A stretch of 64,000 nt of DNA, taken from Neisseria meningitidis. Its GTDB lineage: Bacteria; Pseudomonadota; Gammaproteobacteria; Burkholderiales; Neisseriaceae. The notes below the pieces were generated by a model. The model saw only the letters and a program-made list of their open reading frames with translations, searched no databases and had not been told where the DNA came from. The stretch spans positions 124,001-188,000 of the forward strand of contig NZ_LR134525.1 of the NCBI RefSeq assembly GCF_900638555.1, given 5' to 3'. This document shows, piece after piece, positions 36,592-44,764 of the stretch. Each line of letters opens with the position of its first letter. Positions within the stretch are counted from its first letter, which is position 1. Made by a program: the position numbers and the translations under genes.

Positions 36592-37413
36592 TTAAAGGGA
36601 GAAGTTGCGGAAAATATCCACATCAGGCTGGGGACCGTACTTATTTACGGTATTTTCGTATGCCGAAATAAAATATTTCTTGAATAAACCGTAATCGCCG
36701 GTTTCGTAATAGGCTACGACAGCCTCGGCATAGGCGGGATAACTGTCGGGGGAGAATACGCAAGGAAAAAAACCGGAGCGCATCAGCGACAAGGTCATGC
36801 AGTTTCTGGCAGTACGTTTATTGCAATCTTTAAAATATTGAAGATACGCCAAATTATTATGGAGATAAACGGCGCGGTCGAAAGGATTTTCTATTTTGGG
36901 AGCTTCTTGAAGCAACCATTTTAATTCCGTATCCAAACTTTGCGGGTTAGATAAAGGGGTGTAGTCTGTCCCGCTTATGGTAACGCTGTCGCGGCGGACT
37001 ACGCCGCCGGAGCCTTTTTCCAGTAAGTTTTCGGAAATCAGGCTGTGGGTGGTTTTTAAGAAATCCAACCAGTCAAACGGCTCGGGGCTGTCCAAACCGG
37101 ACAGCAGGTGCCGGTAACTTTCCCTCAGGTTGATTAACATTACGGCATCCGAATATAACTTCCCGCCTGCGGTTTGCCCGAGTTTAAGCAATGCCTGCGT
37201 ATCGTATTGATTATAAGTGTTTCCTTCCAATTTGGCAGAACTGTACACAAAATCGATACCGATTTCTTCAATATTACGCACGGAGTCCGTTAAAACAGAT
37301 AAAGGAAGCCGATCGGACAATTCGGTCAGGTATTCTTGTTCGCCGGCTGTAAAAATGGAGCGGATATTTAAAAAATCCTGTTGGTATCTCAATTTATCCA
37401 TACCTTTCATCAT
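36592..37413 (-). CDS. Fic-domain protein lacking the catalytic histidine
   Basis: A 273-residue Fic-family protein. Active Fic enzymes transfer AMP using the motif HxFx(D/E)GNGRxxR. Here the aligned segment is LQYFKDCNKRTARN, with Gln at about 192 in place of His, Tyr for Pro and Cys for Gly. Asn, Lys/Arg and the downstream Arg remain. The N-terminal inhibitory helix motif SSAKLEGN (Ser 59, Glu 63) marks a class II Fic. Start is uncertain: ATG 37413 is preferred, with ATG 37401 (after AAAGGT) possible. The missing His suggests no AMPylation, or a different nucleotide chemistry. No antitoxin partner gene is adjacent. Confidence 0.82.
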   Translation of the reverse strand: MMKGMDKLRYQQDFLNIRSIFTAGEQEYLTELSDRLPLSVLTDSVRNIEEIGIDFVYSSAKLEGNTYNQYDTQALLKLGQTAGGKLYSDAVMLINLRESYRHLLSGLDSPEPFDWLDFLKTTHSLISENLLEKGSGGVVRRDSVTISGTDYTPLSNPQSLDTELKWLLQEAPKIENPFDRAVYLHNNLAYLQYFKDCNKRTARNCMTLSLMRSGFFPCVFSPDSYPAYAEAVVAYYETGDYGLFKKYFISAYENTVNKYGPQPDVDIFRNFSL

Positions 37414-37489
37414 AAAAACGCGGTTTGGGGCGGAAGTAGGTTTATGCCTGCCTTCATCCGACAACTATATTGAAACACCGCCTTTTCAA

Positions 37490-38740
37490 TCAACCCCGCT
37501 TCAATACGGATGTATTGATGTAGCGTTGGACACCCGAGGCAATGGATTGGGCGCACTGTCGGCGGAAGGATTCGCTGCCCAGCAGCTTCTCTTCGGCAGG
37601 GTTGGACAGGAAGGCGGTTTCGACCAGGATAGACGGCATATCGGGTGCGCGCAAAACGGCGAAATTGGCTTCGTCCACCCTGCCTTTGTGCAGATGGTTG
37701 AGCCTGCCCAATTCTTCAAGCACCAGTTTGCCGAGTTTGCGGCTGTCGCGCAGTGTGGCGGTTTGGGTCATATCGAGCAGGGCGGTATCGACGTTGCGGT
37801 TGCCGCTGGTCGGTACGCCGCCGACCGCGTCGGCATTGTTTTGCGTCTGTTCTAAGAATTTGGCGGCGGAGCTGGTCGCGCCTTTGGTGTTCAACATATA
37901 AACCCCTGTGCCGCGCGCGGAGGGGCTGGTGAAAGCGTCGGCGTGGATGGAGACGAATACGTCCGCCCGCCGTGCTCGCCCTTTGGCGACACGCACGCCC
38001 AAGGGGATGAACACGTCTTCGTTGCGCGTCATAAAGACGTTGTAACCCAAGGCTTCCAATTGTTTTTTGGTTTCGCGGGCGATGGAGAGGACGACGTGTT
38101 TTTCCTGCAAACCGCCCGAGCTGACGGCGCCGGGGTCTTCGCCGCCGTGTCCGGGGTCGATCATAATGACGGGTCTGCGTCCGTTTCTGCCGCGCCCGGG
38201 TTGGGGCGTGGTGTTTTGGGCGAGGTCGGCTTCGGGAGAGCCGCGCAGGGTTTTGTTCAGGCTGCCGTTGAGCAGCGCCATCATCGGATCGTCGGCATCC
38301 ATCCCTTGCGGATAGAGATCGACGACGAGGCGGTTTTTAAAGCCGCCGACGGGGGGGAGGGAAAAAACTTGCGCGTAGGAAGGCTGTTTCAAATCGATGA
38401 CGAGGCGGACGGTGTCGGGCGTGTTCTGACCGGCGCGTATATTGCGGATAAAGGGGTCGTCCGCCATAACCTTCTGAGACAGTCCGTGCAATACGGTATT
38501 GATGTTCGCGTTTTGTATGTCGACGACCAACCTGCCCGGGTTGTCGAGCGTGAAGTGTTGGTATTTGAGCGCGGTTGTGCTTTCCAGCGTCAGGCGGGTG
38601 TAGGTGTGCGACGGCCATATCCGTACGGCGGTAAACTGCGGGGCGCGTACCGTTTTGGCAACGGCGGATGCGATGGGGCTTAGGGCGAACAGTGTGCCGG
38701 CGGTGCGGCGGATGATTTGTCTTCGTGTCAGTTTGGTCAT
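37490..38740 (-). CDS. amiC: N-acetylmuramoyl-L-alanine amidase AmiC
   Basis: Periplasmic zinc amidase that cuts stem peptides from glycan strands during daughter-cell separation and releases peptidoglycan fragments. The 416-residue protein starts MTKLTRRQIIRRTAGTLFAL, a twin-arginine-like signal, then has an AMIN domain (FTAVRIWPSHTYTRLTLEST) and an Amidase_3 domain with DPGHGGEDPGAV (zinc His), SIHADAF and the late VETAFLSNPAEEK (Glu). The start overlaps the tsaE stop by four bases (ATGA). A run of seven Cs on the coding strand occurs near 38351-38357 (SLPPVGG). Confidence 0.95.
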   Translation of the reverse strand: MTKLTRRQIIRRTAGTLFALSPIASAVAKTVRAPQFTAVRIWPSHTYTRLTLESTTALKYQHFTLDNPGRLVVDIQNANINTVLHGLSQKVMADDPFIRNIRAGQNTPDTVRLVIDLKQPSYAQVFSLPPVGGFKNRLVVDLYPQGMDADDPMMALLNGSLNKTLRGSPEADLAQNTTPQPGRGRNGRRPVIMIDPGHGGEDPGAVSSGGLQEKHVVLSIARETKKQLEALGYNVFMTRNEDVFIPLGVRVAKGRARRADVFVSIHADAFTSPSARGTGVYMLNTKGATSSAAKFLEQTQNNADAVGGVPTSGNRNVDTALLDMTQTATLRDSRKLGKLVLEELGRLNHLHKGRVDEANFAVLRAPDMPSILVETAFLSNPAEEKLLGSESFRRQCAQSIASGVQRYINTSVLKRG

Positions 38741-39198
38741 AGCGGCAGGCTTTCGCGTCCTCGTTCGGTATGGGCGGTCAGCAGGCATTTTCTGCCGCCG
38801 CCGTCGTGTGTCAATGTTGCGGTGATGTCGGCGGGCGGGGTAAATTCGCCTCCCTGTTGCGGCCATTCGATCAGGCAGACGCTGTTTGCGGCAAACAGTT
38901 CGTCAAGCCCCGCGTCTTCCCATTCTTCGGGGAACGAGAAGCGGTAGAGGTCGAAATGGTGCAAGGTGAAGCGTTCCAGCGGATAAGATTCGACGATGGC
39001 GTAGGTCGGGCTTTTGACTGCGCCCTGATGACCCAATCCGCGCAGGATGCCGCGTGTCAGCGTGGTTTTGCCCGCACCCAAATCCCCTTCGAGGTAAATG
39101 ACCAGCGGTGCGTTTAAACGGGAAGACCACGCCGCACCCAAATCGAGTGTGGCGGCTTCGTCGGCAAGGAATCGGGAGATAGAGGGTAAATCAGACAT
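38737..39198 (-). CDS. tsaE: tRNA t6A biosynthesis ATPase TsaE
   Basis: Small ATPase required with TsaB, TsaC and TsaD for threonylcarbamoyl-adenosine at tRNA position 37. The 153-residue protein has Walker A GDLGAGKTTLTRG (about 38-50), KSPTYAIVESY, HHFDLYRF and LIEWPQQGG. It is translationally coupled to amiC by a 4-base overlap, the usual tsaE-amidase pairing in proteobacteria. It diverges from murI. Confidence 0.95.
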   Translation of the reverse strand: MSDLPSISRFLADEAATLDLGAAWSSRLNAPLVIYLEGDLGAGKTTLTRGILRGLGHQGAVKSPTYAIVESYPLERFTLHHFDLYRFSFPEEWEDAGLDELFAANSVCLIEWPQQGGEFTPPADITATLTHDGGGRKCLLTAHTERGRESLPL

Positions 39199-39399
39199 GG
39201 AAACGGTTTGTTGTAAGGTCTAGGGTATTATGGGCAGTTTTGCAGGTTTTGCAAACTTTGCACCCGAGGGGCGGATGCTTCTTGTCCGAGCATTATAACA
39301 GCCAAATCCGCGTTCTGCTTTCAGACGGCAACGGCTGTCAAGAAAAAGCGGCGCGTGTACAATACGCGGATTGTATGTTTAGGACAGATTGGAAAAAGG

Positions 39400-40212
39400 A
39401 TGGAAAATATCGGCAGGCAGCGACCCATCGGCGTTTTTGACTCGGGAATCGGCGGTTTGACCAATGTACGCGCGCTGATGGAGCGGCTGCCGATGGAGAA
39501 CATCATTTATTTCGGCGACACGGCGCGCGTGCCTTACGGGACGAAATCTAAGGCGACCATCGAAAATTTCTCGATGCAGATTGTCGATTTTTTATTGGAA
39601 CACGATGTTAAGGCGATGGTTATCGCGTGCAATACGATTGCGGCGGTGGCGGGGCAGAAAATCCGTCAAAAGACGGGCAATATGCCTGTGTTGGACGTGA
39701 TTTCCGCCGGCGCGAAAGCCGCGCTAGCAACCACGCGCAACAATAAAATCGGCATTATCGCCACCAATACCACAGTCAACAGCAACGCCTATGCGCGCGC
39801 CATCCATAGGAACAACCCCGACACGCTCGTCCGCACGCAGGCCGCGCCGCTGCTCGTCCCTTTGGTGGAAGAGGGCTGGTTGGAACACGAAGTTACCCGC
39901 CTGACCGTATGCGAATACCTCAAACCATTGCTTGCAGACGGCATCGATACGCTGGTGTTGGGCTGCACGCACTTTCCCTTGCTCAAACCCTTAATCGGCA
40001 GGGAGGCGGGCAATGTCGCGTTGGTTGATTCTGCAATTACAACGGCCGAAGAAACCGCACGCGTCCTTGCTCAGGAAGGATTGCTCAATACCGACAACAA
40101 CAATCCCGACTACCGTTTTTACGTCAGCGATATTCCTTTGAAATTCAGAACCATCGGCGAGCGTTTTCTGGGCAGGACGATGGAGCAGATTGAAATGGTG
40201 TCTTTGGGTTAA
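39400..40212 (+). CDS. murI: Glutamate racemase
   Basis: Supplies D-glutamate for peptidoglycan. The 270-residue protein has IGVFDSGIGGLTNVRAL at the start, YFGDTARVPYGTKS, the first catalytic Cys in VIACNTIAAV (about 74), and the second in LVLGCTHFPLLKP (about 189). ATG 39400 is chosen because the conserved region begins there, immediately behind GGAAAAAGG; the ATG at 39355 is in frame but non-conserved. The stop is followed at once by a large repeat array. Confidence 0.95.
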   Translation: MENIGRQRPIGVFDSGIGGLTNVRALMERLPMENIIYFGDTARVPYGTKSKATIENFSMQIVDFLLEHDVKAMVIACNTIAAVAGQKIRQKTGNMPVLDVISAGAKAALATTRNNKIGIIATNTTVNSNAYARAIHRNNPDTLVRTQAAPLLVPLVEEGWLEHEVTRLTVCEYLKPLLADGIDTLVLGCTHFPLLKPLIGREAGNVALVDSAITTAEETARVLAQEGLLNTDNNNPDYRFYVSDIPLKFRTIGERFLGRTMEQIEMVSLG

Positions 40213-42487
40213 AACGATGACGGAAAGCTGCCCGAGATTACAGAAACCTAAAATCCCGTCATTCCCGCGCAGGCGGGAATCTAGACATTCAATGCTAAGG
40301 CAATTTATCGGGAATGACTGAAACTCAAAAAACTGGATTCCCACTTTCGTGGGAATGACGCGAACAGAAACCTCAAATCCCGTCATTCCCGCGCAGGCGG
40401 GAATCTAGACATTCAATGCTAAGGCAATTTCTCGGAAATGACTGAAACTCAAAAAACTGGATTCCCACTTTCGTGGGAATGACGGAATGTAGGTTCGTGG
40501 GAATGACGAAGTGGAAGTTACCCGAAACTTAAAACAAGCGAAACCGAACGAACTGGATTCCCACTTTCGTGGGAATGACGGGATATACGTGGGAATGACG
40601 GGATGCAGGTTTCCGTATGGATGGATTCGTCATTCCCGCGCAGGCGGGAATCTAGGTCTGTCGGTGCGGAAACTTATCGGGTAAAACGGTTTCTTGAGAT
40701 TTTGCGTCTTGGATTCCCACTTTCGTGGGAATGACGGAATGTAGGTTCGTGGGAATGACGGGATGCAGGTTTCCGTATGGATGGATTCGTCATTCCCGCG
40801 CAGGCGGGAATCTAGACATTCAATGCTAAGGCAATTTATCGGGAATGACTGAAACTCAAAAAACTGGATTCCCACTTTCGTGGGAATGACGCGAACAGAA
40901 ACCGCTCCGCCGTCATTCCCGCGCAGGCGGGAATCTAGACATTCAATGCTAAGGCAATTTATCGGGAATGACTGAAACTCAAAAAACTGGATTCCCACTT
41001 TCGTGGGAATGACGGGATGTAGGTTTCCGTATGGATGGATTCGTCATTCCCGCGCAGGCGGGAATCTAGACATTCAATGCTAAGGCAATTTATCGGAAAT
41101 GACTGAAACTCAAAAAACTGGATTCCCACTTTCGTGGGAATGACGAAGTGGAAGTTACCCGAAACTTAAAACAAGCGAAACCCAACGAACTGGATTCCCG
41201 CCTGCGCGGGAATGACGAATTTCAGGTTGCTGTTTTTGGTTTTCTGTTTTTGTGAAAATAACAGGATTTTAGCTTGTGGGTATTTACCGGAAAAAACAGA
41301 AACCGCTCCGCCGTCATTCCCGCGCAGGCGGGAATCCAGACATTCAATGCTAAGGCAATTTATCGGGAATGACTGAAACTCAAAAAACTGGATTCCCACT
41401 TTCGTGGGAATGACGGCAGAGCGGCTTCTGTTGCTCCCGATAAATACCGCAATCTCAAATCCCGTCATTCCCGCGCAGGCGGGAATCTAGACATTCAATG
41501 CTAAGGTAATTTCTCGGAAATGACTGAAACTCAAAAAAACTAGATTCCCACTTTTGTGGGAATGACGCGATTAGAGTTTCAAAATTTATTCTAAATAGCT
41601 GAAACTCAACGCACTGGATTCCCGCCTGCGCGGGAATGACGAAGTGGAAGTTACCCGAAACTTAAAACAAGCGAAACCGAACGAACCAGATTCCCACTTT
41701 CGTGGGAATGACGGGATGCAGGTTCGTGGGAATGACGTAGTGCAGGTTTCCGTATGGATGGATTCGTCATTCCCGCGCAGGCGGGAATCTAGACATTCAA
41801 TGCTAAGGCAATTTATCGGGAATGACTGAAACTCAAAAAACTGGATTCCCACTTTCGTGGGAATGACGGAATGTAGGTTCGTGGGAATGACGTGGTGCAG
41901 GTTTCCGTATGGATGGATTCGTCATTCCCGCGCAGGCGGGAATCTAGACATTCAATGCTAAGGCAATTTATCGGGAATGACTGAAACTCAAAAAACTGGA
42001 TTCCCACTTTCGTGGGAATGACGGAATGTAGGTTCGTGGGAATGACGTGGTGCAGGTTTCCGTATAGATGGATTCGTCATTCCCGCGCAGGCGGGAATCT
42101 AGGTCTGTCGGTGCGGAAACGTATCGGATAAAACGGTTTCTTCAGATTTTACGTTCTGGATTCCCACTTTCGTGGGAATGACGGCAGAGCGGCTTCTGTT
42201 GCTCCCGATAAATGCCGCAATCTCAAATCCCGTCATTCCCGCGCAGGCGGGAATCTAGACATTCAATGCTAAGGCAATTTATCGGAAATGACTGAAACTC
42301 AAAAAACTGGATTCCCGCCTGCGCGGGAATGACGAAGTGGAAGTTACCCGAAACTTAAAACAAGCGAAACCGAACGAGCCGGATTCCCACTTTCGTGGGA
42401 ATGACGGGATATACGTGGGAATGACGGGATATAGGTTTCCGTGCGGACGCGTTCGGATTCCCGCCTGCGCGGGAATGACGGGATTTT
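40213..42487. repeat. Large NIME/dRS3 array upstream of tbpB
   Basis: About 30 dRS3 palindromes (ATTCCC-N8-GGGAAT, mostly GCGCAGGC or ACTTTCGT centres) alternate with a few recurring units, for example CATTCAATGCTAAGGCAATT, GAAACTCAAAAAACTGG, and TGCAGGTTTCCGTATGGATG. No gene is supported; short open frames here encode only the repeated peptides of the palindromes. Such arrays bracket horizontally exchanged surface genes in meningococci and can host filamentous prophage insertion. Confidence 0.92.
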
Positions 42488-42517
42488 GGTGTATTCCCTA
42501 AAAAAATAAAAAAGTAT

Positions 42518-42561
42518 TTGCAAATTTGTTAAAAATAAATAAAATAATAATCCTTATCATT
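42518..42561 (+). promoter_or_regulatory. tbpB promoter with Fur-box-like operator
   Basis: TTGCAA (42518-42523), a 16-base spacer and TAAAAT (42540-42545) form a promoter. AATAATAATCCTTATCATT at 42543-42561 matches the 19-base Fur consensus at about 12 positions and overlaps the -10 box. Iron-dependent Fur repression of tbpBA is established in Neisseria. Confidence 0.75.
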
Positions 42562-42582
42562 CTTTAATTGAATTGGGTTTAT

Positions 42583-44678
42583 ATGAACAATCCATTGGTG
42601 AATCAGGCTGCTATGGTGCTGCCGGTGTTTTTGTTGAGTGCTTGTTTGGGCGGCGGCGGCAGTTTCGATCTTGATTCTGTCGATACCGAAGCCCCGCGTC
42701 CCGCGCCAAAGTATCAAGATGTTTCTTCCGAAAAACCGCAAGCCCAAAAAGACCAAGGCGGATACGGTTTTGCGATGAGGTTGAAACGGAGGAATTGGTA
42801 TCGGCAGGCGAATCCTAAAGAAGATGAGATAAAACTCTCTGAAAATGATTGGGAACAAACGGATAATGGTGATATCAAAAACCCTTCCAAACAAAAAAAT
42901 ATTATTAATGCCTTAACTGGAAATAATGGAGGAGCATCATTGCAAGATTCCAGTCAAGAAAATCAGGGTATATCTAAGGTTACGGGTCATCACAATTTCC
43001 AATACGTATGGTCGGGTTTTTTTATAAACAGATTGGAAGTACATTTGAAAGAAAAGATTCATCTATAACCGCAGCCCGAAGTGGGCCTGACGGTTATATT
43101 TTTTATAAAGGCAAAGATCCCTCGAGAAAACTTCCTGTTTCAGGGGAGGTTATGTACAAAGGTACTTGGGATTTTTTAACTGATGTGAAAACAAGTCAGA
43201 AATTTACAGATTTAGGAAATACTTCTACGGGACCCGGAGACCGATATAGTGCTTTTTCCGGGGAGTTGGATTATATCGTCAATAAAGATAGCGATAAAAA
43301 AGACGAGCACGTAGGTTGGGGATTAACAACGGAAATAACGGTTGATTTTGAGAAAAAAACCCTCAGCGGAAAATTAATTAAAAACAACAGGGTAAATAAT
43401 GATAATGACAAACATACCACCCAATACTACAGCCTTGATGCGACGCTTAGGGGAAACCGTTTCAGCGGAAAAGCGGAAGCAACCGACAAACCCAAAAACG
43501 ACGGCGAAACCAAGGAACATCCCTTTGTTTCCGACTCGTCTTCTTTGAGCGGCGGCTTTTTCGGTCCGAAGGGTGAGGAATTGGGTTTCCGCTTTTTGAG
43601 CGACGATCAAAAAGTTGCCGTTGTCGGCAGCGCGAAAACCCAAGACAAACCGAGAAATGGCGCAGTGGCTTCAGGCGGCGCAGGTGCGGCAGCATCAAAC
43701 GGTGCGGCAGGCACGTCGTCTGAAAACAGTAAGCTGACCACGGTTTTGGATGCGGTTGAATTGACACTAAACGACAAGAAAATCAAAAATCTCGACAACT
43801 TCAGCAATGCCGCCCAACTGGTTGTCGACGGCATTATGATTCCGCTCCTGCCCGAGGCTTCCGAAAGTGGGAAAAATCAAGCCAATCAAGGTACAAATGG
43901 CGGAACAGCCTTTACCCGCAAATTTAACCACACGCCGAAAAGCGATGAAAAAGACACCCAAGCAGGTACGGCGGAGAATGGCAATCCAGCCGCTTCAAAT
44001 ACGGCAGGTGATGCCAATGGCAAAACAAAAACCTATGAAGTCGAAGTCTGCTGTTCCAACCTCAATTATCTGAAATACGGAATGTTGACGCGCAAAAACA
44101 GCAAGTCCGCGATGCAGGCAGGAGAAAGCAGTAGTCAAGCTGATGCTAAAACGGAACAAGTTGGACAAAGTATGTTCCTCCAAGGCGAGCGCACCGATGA
44201 AAAAGAGATTCCAAACGACCAAAACGTCGTTTATCGGGGGTCTTGGTACGGGCATATTGCCAACGGCACAAGCTGGAGCGGCAATGCTTCCGATAAAGAG
44301 GGCGGCAACAGGGCGGACTTTACTGTGAATTTCGGTACGAAAAAAATTAACGGCACGTTAACCGCTGACAACAGGCAGGCGGCAACCTTTACCATTGTGG
44401 GCGATATTGAGGGCAACGGTTTTTCCGGTACGGCGAAAACTGCTGACTCAGGTTTTGATCTCGATCAAAGCAATAACACCCGCACGCCTAAGGCATATAT
44501 CACAAACGCCAAGGTGCAGGGCGGTTTTTACGGGCCCAAAGCCGAAGAGTTGGGCGGATGGTTTGCCTATTCGGACGATAAACAAACGAAAAATGCAACA
44601 GATGCATCCGGCAATGGAAATTCAGCAAGCAGTGCAACTGTCGTATTCGGTGCGAAACGCCAAAAGCCTGTGCAATAA
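42583..44678 (+). pseudogene. tbpB: Transferrin-binding lipoprotein TbpB, frameshifted
   Basis: Surface lipoprotein that captures iron-loaded human transferrin for TbpA. It begins MNNPLVNQAAMVLPVFLLSA with lipobox LSAC and a GGGG linker. Reading breaks at a T run (43017-43023): seven Ts are present, whereas eight would join HHNFQYVWSGFF to YKQIGSTFERKDSS. As given, translation ends at 43068 after 161 residues. The remaining N-lobe and C-lobe are intact in the shifted frame, with repeated beta-barrel motifs GGFFGPKGEELGFRF and GGFYGPKAEELGGWF. Corrected length is about 698 residues, the larger isotype II class. It may be a real loss, a phase-variable T tract, or a base-call error. Confidence 0.92.
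43017..43023 (+). other. T7 tract at the tbpB frameshift
   Basis: Seven consecutive Ts after GTCGGG. One added T restores the full TbpB frame. Confidence 0.85.
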
Positions 44679-44710
44679 GCACGGTTGCCGAACAATCAAG
44701 AATAAGGCCT

Positions 44711-44741
44711 CAGACGGCACCGCTCCTTCCGATACCGTCTG
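44711..44741 (+). terminator. Weak inverted DUS hairpin between tbpB and tbpA
   Basis: CAGACGG and CCGTCTG form a short stem around 17 bases, without a T run. It may attenuate transcription between the two genes; tbpB message is known to exceed tbpA in Neisseria. Confidence 0.35.
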
Positions 44742-44764
44742 AAAGCGAAGAGTAGGGAAACACT

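Noticed and set aside
36592..37413. Fic toxin of a toxin-antitoxin pair
   Set aside because: The inhibitory motif is within the protein, no small antitoxin gene is next to it, and the catalytic His is absent.
40630..42007. Many short minus-strand open frames repeating MGIQFFEFQSFPINCLSIE and SRLRGNDG
   Set aside because: They are translations of the dRS3 palindromes and their spacer units, recurring in every array; no ribosome sites, no independent coding character.
40258..42487. Regularly spaced palindromes suggesting a CRISPR array
   Set aside because: The spacers are themselves repeated and not unique, the palindromes are dRS3, and no cas gene is nearby.
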